Origin: Pyrus communis
Taxonomy: Eukaryota; Streptophyta; Magnoliopsida; Rosales; Rosaceae
NCBI RefSeq assembly: GCF_963583255.1
Contig: NC_084803.1
Location: 3,569,621-3,633,620, forward strand
Length of the DNA: 64,000 bases
Direction of reading: 5' to 3'
Below, piece after piece: positions 60,227-64,000 of this stretch. Made by a program: the position numbers and the translations under genes. Positions within the stretch are counted from its first letter, which is position 1. Each line of letters opens with the position of its first letter. Below the pieces are notes generated by a model that made no database searches, was not told the DNA's origin, and worked only from the letters and a program-made list of their open reading frames with translations.

Positions 60227-60832
60227 ATGGATGCTTGCCACGCTCCGCCATATGGTCTAACCCTAGCTGAGTTTTCCGAGCTGGAGGGTCTCATCGACAC
60301 GTACCACAAATTCGAGCCGTCGCCGAACACATGCACGTCGCTAATAACGCAGAAGATCGAAGCTCCGGCACAGCAAATTTGGCCGTTGGTCCGGAACTTC
60401 GACAACCCTAAAAAATACAAGCACTTCATCAAGAGCTGCAACATGAAAGGCGACGGCGGAGTTGGGAGCATAAGGGAGGTGACGGTGGTTTCGGGGCTCC
60501 CGGCGTCGACGAGCACCGAGAGGCTGGAGATTTTGGACGACGAGAAACACATAATAAGCTTTAGAGTTGTGGGAGGGGAGCACAGGCTTAATAACTATAG
60601 GTCGGTTACTTCGGTTAATGAGTTCGTTAATTGCGAAGGTGAGGAGGGGAATAATCAAGTGTACTCGATTGTTTTGGAGTCGTATGTGGTGGACATACCA
60701 GAAGGGAACACCGGGGAGGATACAAAGATGTTTGTGGACACTGTGATCAAGTTGAACTTGCAAAAGCTTGGAGTGGTGGCTATGGCGGCGAATGTGCATG
60801 GCAACACTGGAGGAGGACATGATCAATCATGA
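60227..60832 (+). CDS. PYL2: PYR/PYL/RCAR abscisic acid receptor, PYL2-like
   Basis: Intronless 201-aa START-like (Bet v 1 fold) protein. ABA binding closes the gate and latch loops, and the receptor then inhibits clade A PP2Cs, releasing SnRK2 kinases; it acts in cytosol and nucleus. The gate SGLPA is at residues 89-93, the latch GGEHRL at 116-121, the ligand-contact lysine is in YKHFIKSC (Lys65), and the C-terminal helix KMFVDTVIKLNLQKL is complete. The stretches TCTSLITQ, IWPLVRNFDNP and SVTSVNEF resemble PYL2 most, so the subgroup is PYR1/PYL1-3. All key residues are present. It ends with a Gly-rich tail. Confidence 0.95.
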   Translation: MDACHAPPYGLTLAEFSELEGLIDTYHKFEPSPNTCTSLITQKIEAPAQQIWPLVRNFDNPKKYKHFIKSCNMKGDGGVGSIREVTVVSGLPASTSTERLEILDDEKHIISFRVVGGEHRLNNYRSVTSVNEFVNCEGEEGNNQVYSIVLESYVVDIPEGNTGEDTKMFVDTVIKLNLQKLGVVAMAANVHGNTGGGHDQS

Positions 60833-61030
60833 ATTGACTATTATAATTTTTATAAAAAAATAAAAATAAAAATCAAATGTTAGTGGTTAGCGCATTGCTG
60901 TTAATTTGGATGCAAGTTGAATATTGTTCCCATTTCTTCTTTTTTATTTTATGATTTTTATGTCACTTGGTACGGTCGGGGATTTGATAAATATGTATAT
61001 TTTTATTTGCTTGCGGGGATAGGAAAGAGA

Positions 61031-61201
61031 TCCTGATCTCTTCCACCGAAGTTCACACATCAAATGATCCGGATCTTTGAAATTTGATATAAAGGTTAAA
61101 AATAAAGATTTGTTTTAAAAGTTATAATAATTTTAGCCGCTAGATCAAATTTCAAGGGTTCGGATCACTTGATCCATATGATTTGGTGGAAGAGATCCGG
61201 A
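61031..61201. repeat. Foldback repeat
   Basis: Left part GATCTCTTCCACC, ATCCGGATCTTTGAAATTTGAT; right part, inverted, ATCAAATTTCAAGGGTTCGGATC and GGTGGAAGAGATC. The loop is about 60 bp. MITE-like; no target duplication found. Confidence 0.75.
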
Positions 61202-61474
61202 GATATAAATGGTAGCTTCATCAAGGTAGCCTATTTTTTTGAGGTCAGAAAGATTCACAGTCATTTAAATGTTTTCTAGCCACCATCGTCATAACTTGAA
61301 CCCAAGATGTAACATATGAAATACGTGTATGAAGTTCATCTTCAATCACTAACCACATCGTAATAGTTGGACATCGAGATATGTTATGGGGGATATTATT
61401 TTTTAAATGTTATCATTTTTCTCTCTTCAATAAAATAACAATAGCAAAAGCACTTTGGTTGGTTTGTTTCAACA

Positions 61475-61680
61475 GGAAAATGATCCTCGTCGGATTCTTT
61501 TCTTGGGGATTCAGGGATTTCGTAATCATAATCGTTGATTGTACATTGTGCGGTCAATTTTTTTACGTACTATTTATATTTAATTTTAAATTTTAAATAA
61601 TTTATAACCGCATAATGTACGATGAACGATCATGATCACAACAAATCCCCAGAAAAATAATCTGACGAGGATCCTTTTCC
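61475..61680. mobile_element. Mutator-type MITE, 9-bp target duplication
   Basis: 206 bp with long inverted ends (GGAAAATGATCCTCGTCGGA and, reversed, GGAAAAGGATCCTCGTCAGA). Perfect 9-bp direct repeats GTTTCAACA lie at 61466-61474 and 61681-61689, the length typical for Mutator-like elements. The interior also has complementary arms around TTGTACATTGTGCGGT. Confidence 0.9.
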
Positions 61681-61689
61681 GTTTCAACA

Positions 61690-63480
61690 TATTATAAGCA
61701 TTTTATTCTTATTATCTTATTGGGTTCCACCGGCCTCCTCTAGACTTCACCCGTACTATCTTGAAACTTGTCTTCAATTAATTAAACAAATAGTTCATAT
61801 GTAATATAATCCTGCGTACATTGAGAATGTAAAGTTTTGTTTGGAAGCTGGATGCTCTAAAATTCTTATGGCATCGGATCAGACCAAGTTATTCTACTCA
61901 GTTGAGATTGTTTATCGACTGAAAAGAGTGAAGGCACTTTTTTTTCTGAGTTACAAAAGGTTTTATTGTGTCTCAGACAAAAAAAAGCAGAAATACGTTT
62001 TAGTCATTTTATAGAGAAATACCTACTAGATGCTTCTTTCTAAAACACTTCTAATAATTTTTCATGAAACATTATATTTTCACCATAAGTGTTTACGAAC
62101 ACTAGTGTTTTTGCTATGAAAACTATTCAAACGAATCCTAATTAAATAACTTTCACGGCATCTAATATATTTTTGATCCTCTGTATCAACCGAGTCGATG
62201 ATACATAGTGGACGTATATTTTTCTTTATTTTTTGACAAAAAACGTATATTTTTCTACATAGCTTTCGTGCATATTAAAGAAGCGGCTGAGAGCTTAAAT
62301 CCAGCAAAAAAAGGGACAAATCTCTGCCTTTAATTTTTGCATGAATAAAAAATAAAATAAAAACTAATGAAAACATTTCGAAAACTTTGAGTTTTAATCA
62401 AAATGACAAAAATGTGTTATAAGTGAATAGTATCAAAAGTAACTTTTTAGAATAAAAATATCATTGACGTTAAAAGTGAACAGTACCAAAAACGTTTTGT
62501 TAAGATTCTAAAAAAAAAAAAAAAATAAGAGAGACAGAGAGAGGGTCATTGAGATTTTTGGAGGGCAGAAATTAGGTGCATAATTTGGTCCAGTGCTTTT
62601 TTCGTGTGGCTTAAATGTCAACCCTGAACCCAACGGCAAAAGGCCAGCGAAAGGGACGAAGAAAAAACTAGGGAGAGAATGTGGGCAAAACCTTGAGGGA
62701 CATGTGATGCCTCATATCCAACACTTTGGTGAATCAGCAAAATTCTGGTCGCTTAATTGAGTGTAGTATGCGTGGTAGTAACCTAGATAGCTGGTCAAAC
62801 AAAGATATTTGGAAAATGTTTGGCTCGTTTGCGATTTTTTTAAAGCAGAGACGGATTTAGAATTTTAACACAAAGAAGCACGTCCAATTTGTATCTCTTA
62901 TATAAATCTCAAGCTTGTAGCTTATAGCCTTCTATGGCATAAATCAATTTCAAAAGGCTCAAAAAAAAAATTCAAATAATACGACTATGAATAGTAAATG
63001 GATAGTGCTATTCACATATCAAATTTTACTTATATTGCACTCTTATTAATTTTTTGTCTTTGACGTTCTTCATTTATTCAATTGGATTGCCAGAATTTGA
63101 AAGAGTAATATATACAAGCTAGAAGTGTATTAATAAGTTCTTTTGCTAGTTCCATTTAGACCCCTCGAAAAGTGCTCGTACCCCTCCGAGTAATTACAAT
63201 TTTTAAGGTTGAAATTTGTAAGTGAAAATTTTAACTAATGTCCAAAATTTCAGGTCAAACAATTTAGTAGTCTAATTTGCCAAGCACAATTTAAATTCAA
63301 TACTCGTTTGTTTATCGTAAATGTTTGGGTTCATGACTTCTATTTATCTACAAATATATAATAATTCATATTCAAATTGATTTATCAAAATATATAAGGG
63401 CTTGGTTGGGAGTAACTTTAAAAATAACTAAAAACGTATTTGATGATAATGTTTTTCAAACTAATCCTTAGTAAAAATTT
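61690..63480. other. Spacer without recognised gene
   Basis: AT-rich with short A-tracts. Weak MITE-like pieces at about 62040-62140 and 63400-63475 (GGGCTTGGTTGGGAGTAAC) resemble the element at 63482. No gene was seen. Confidence 0.4.
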
Positions 63481-63481
63481 A

Positions 63482-63866
63482 AGAGCTCGTTTGGATGTAC
63501 TTTTAAAATGACTGAAAGCGCTCAAAGAAAATGTTTTTGGATTCTAAAAGCACTTTAAGTGCTTTATACAAGAAGCACCAATTATAGTGTTTTTAAGAAA
63601 CACTTTAAGTGTTTTTCCAGGATTTATTAGCATTTTTACTAAGGATTATTTCCAAAAATATTTTCAACAAAAGTTCATTTAGTTATTTTAAAAGCACATC
63701 CGTTTCTCTAAGTGGATCATGGAAAAACATTTTAAATGTTTTCTGTAAGAAGCATATATCTGATTTTTTTTCTTTTCAAAAAACACTTAGAGTGTATTTG
63801 GAACTCAAAATTAATTTTACTAAAAGCACTTTCAAGTATTTTAAAAGTATTTCTAAACGAACTCTA
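63482..63866. mobile_element. MITE with GAGCTCGTTTGG-type ends
   Basis: About 385 bp; left end AGAGCTCGTTTGGATGTACT and inverted right end TAGAGTTCGTTTAGAAATAC, continuing as complementary arms (AAAAGCACTTTAAGTG, CACTTTAAGTGTTTTTCC). An open frame across it (63609-63872) is only repeat sequence. Confidence 0.75.
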
Positions 63867-64000
63867 TATTAATAACAATACATGAAGATATGAAGAACCT
63901 TCACACTTCAAATTTTCTCCAAATATTCAAACATCAGGATTTATAGGTCATCTATTCATTTGGACTTTGCAATACTTGTAAGCGTTTACCTTCGGCTTCA

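Noticed and set aside
60205..60826. Minus-strand frames of 115 and 161 codons opposite PYL
   Set aside because: Antisense shadows of the intronless receptor gene.
63609..63872. 87-codon plus-strand frame
   Set aside because: It lies wholly within the foldback MITE at 63482-63866.

Overview
This window is plant nuclear DNA: intron-rich genes with GT-AG junctions, AT-rich spacers and many LTR, SINE, LINE and MITE insertions. Cassandra (5S-like TRIM) LTRs and a repeated tRNA-type SINE, together with overall similarity of the proteins, suggest a woody rosid, probably Rosaceae (apple/pear type). That assignment is inference; no database was searched.

Layout. 1-1626: the 3' end of a Ty1/copia element (RNase H, polypurine tract, LTR) lies directly against a GATA factor of the GNC/CGA1 (B-class, LLM-domain) type and has removed its N-terminal half from this window. 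1627-5634: spacer with a foldback repeat, a SINE and a large MITE containing a tandem duplication. 5635-10374: a complete 15-exon gene for the glycine decarboxylase P-protein (1049 aa). 10286-22755: a degenerate tandem array. Its unit of about 3.1 kb holds the 3' end of GLDC, a SAUR-like gene on the minus strand (four copies, three intact) and the 5' flank plus a scrap of exon 1 of the next gene. Chimeric junctions (EDR1-like exon 1 joined to GLDC intron 14) mark the breakpoints. 22756-28955: an EDR1-type Raf-like MAPKKK (13 exons, 923 aa) with a LINE in intron 3. 31933-32805: RTE1-type ethylene-signalling membrane protein. 33436-35279 (minus): a conserved 306-aa plant protein I could only tentatively relate to the phosphoglycerate-mutase-like metalloenzymes. 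36122-37685 (minus): a broken LRR receptor-like protein gene. 38127-39772: SINE and hAT-type element. 41481-46919: a 20-exon KEA4/5/6-type K+/H+ antiporter (599 aa). 46920-60000: gene-poor and repeat-dense, with head-to-head Cassandra elements, a Harbinger-like MITE, a second hAT-type element and two long solo LTRs of one family nested in opposite orientation. 60227-60832: an intronless PYL2-like abscisic acid receptor. 60833-64000: spacer with several foldback MITEs.

The functional genes do not form an operon or a cluster. They are ordinary neighbours: photorespiration (GLDC), stress and hormone signalling (EDR1-like kinase, RTE1, PYL, SAUR, GATA) and ion transport (KEA). The most informative structures are the LTR/GATA junction, which keeps an open frame from an ATG inside the LTR into the GATA domain, and the GLDC/SAUR/EDR1 array, whose junctions allow the order of duplication to be worked out.

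All exon boundaries were placed by eye from GT-AG signals, frame continuity and remembered family sequence; none was checked against transcripts.
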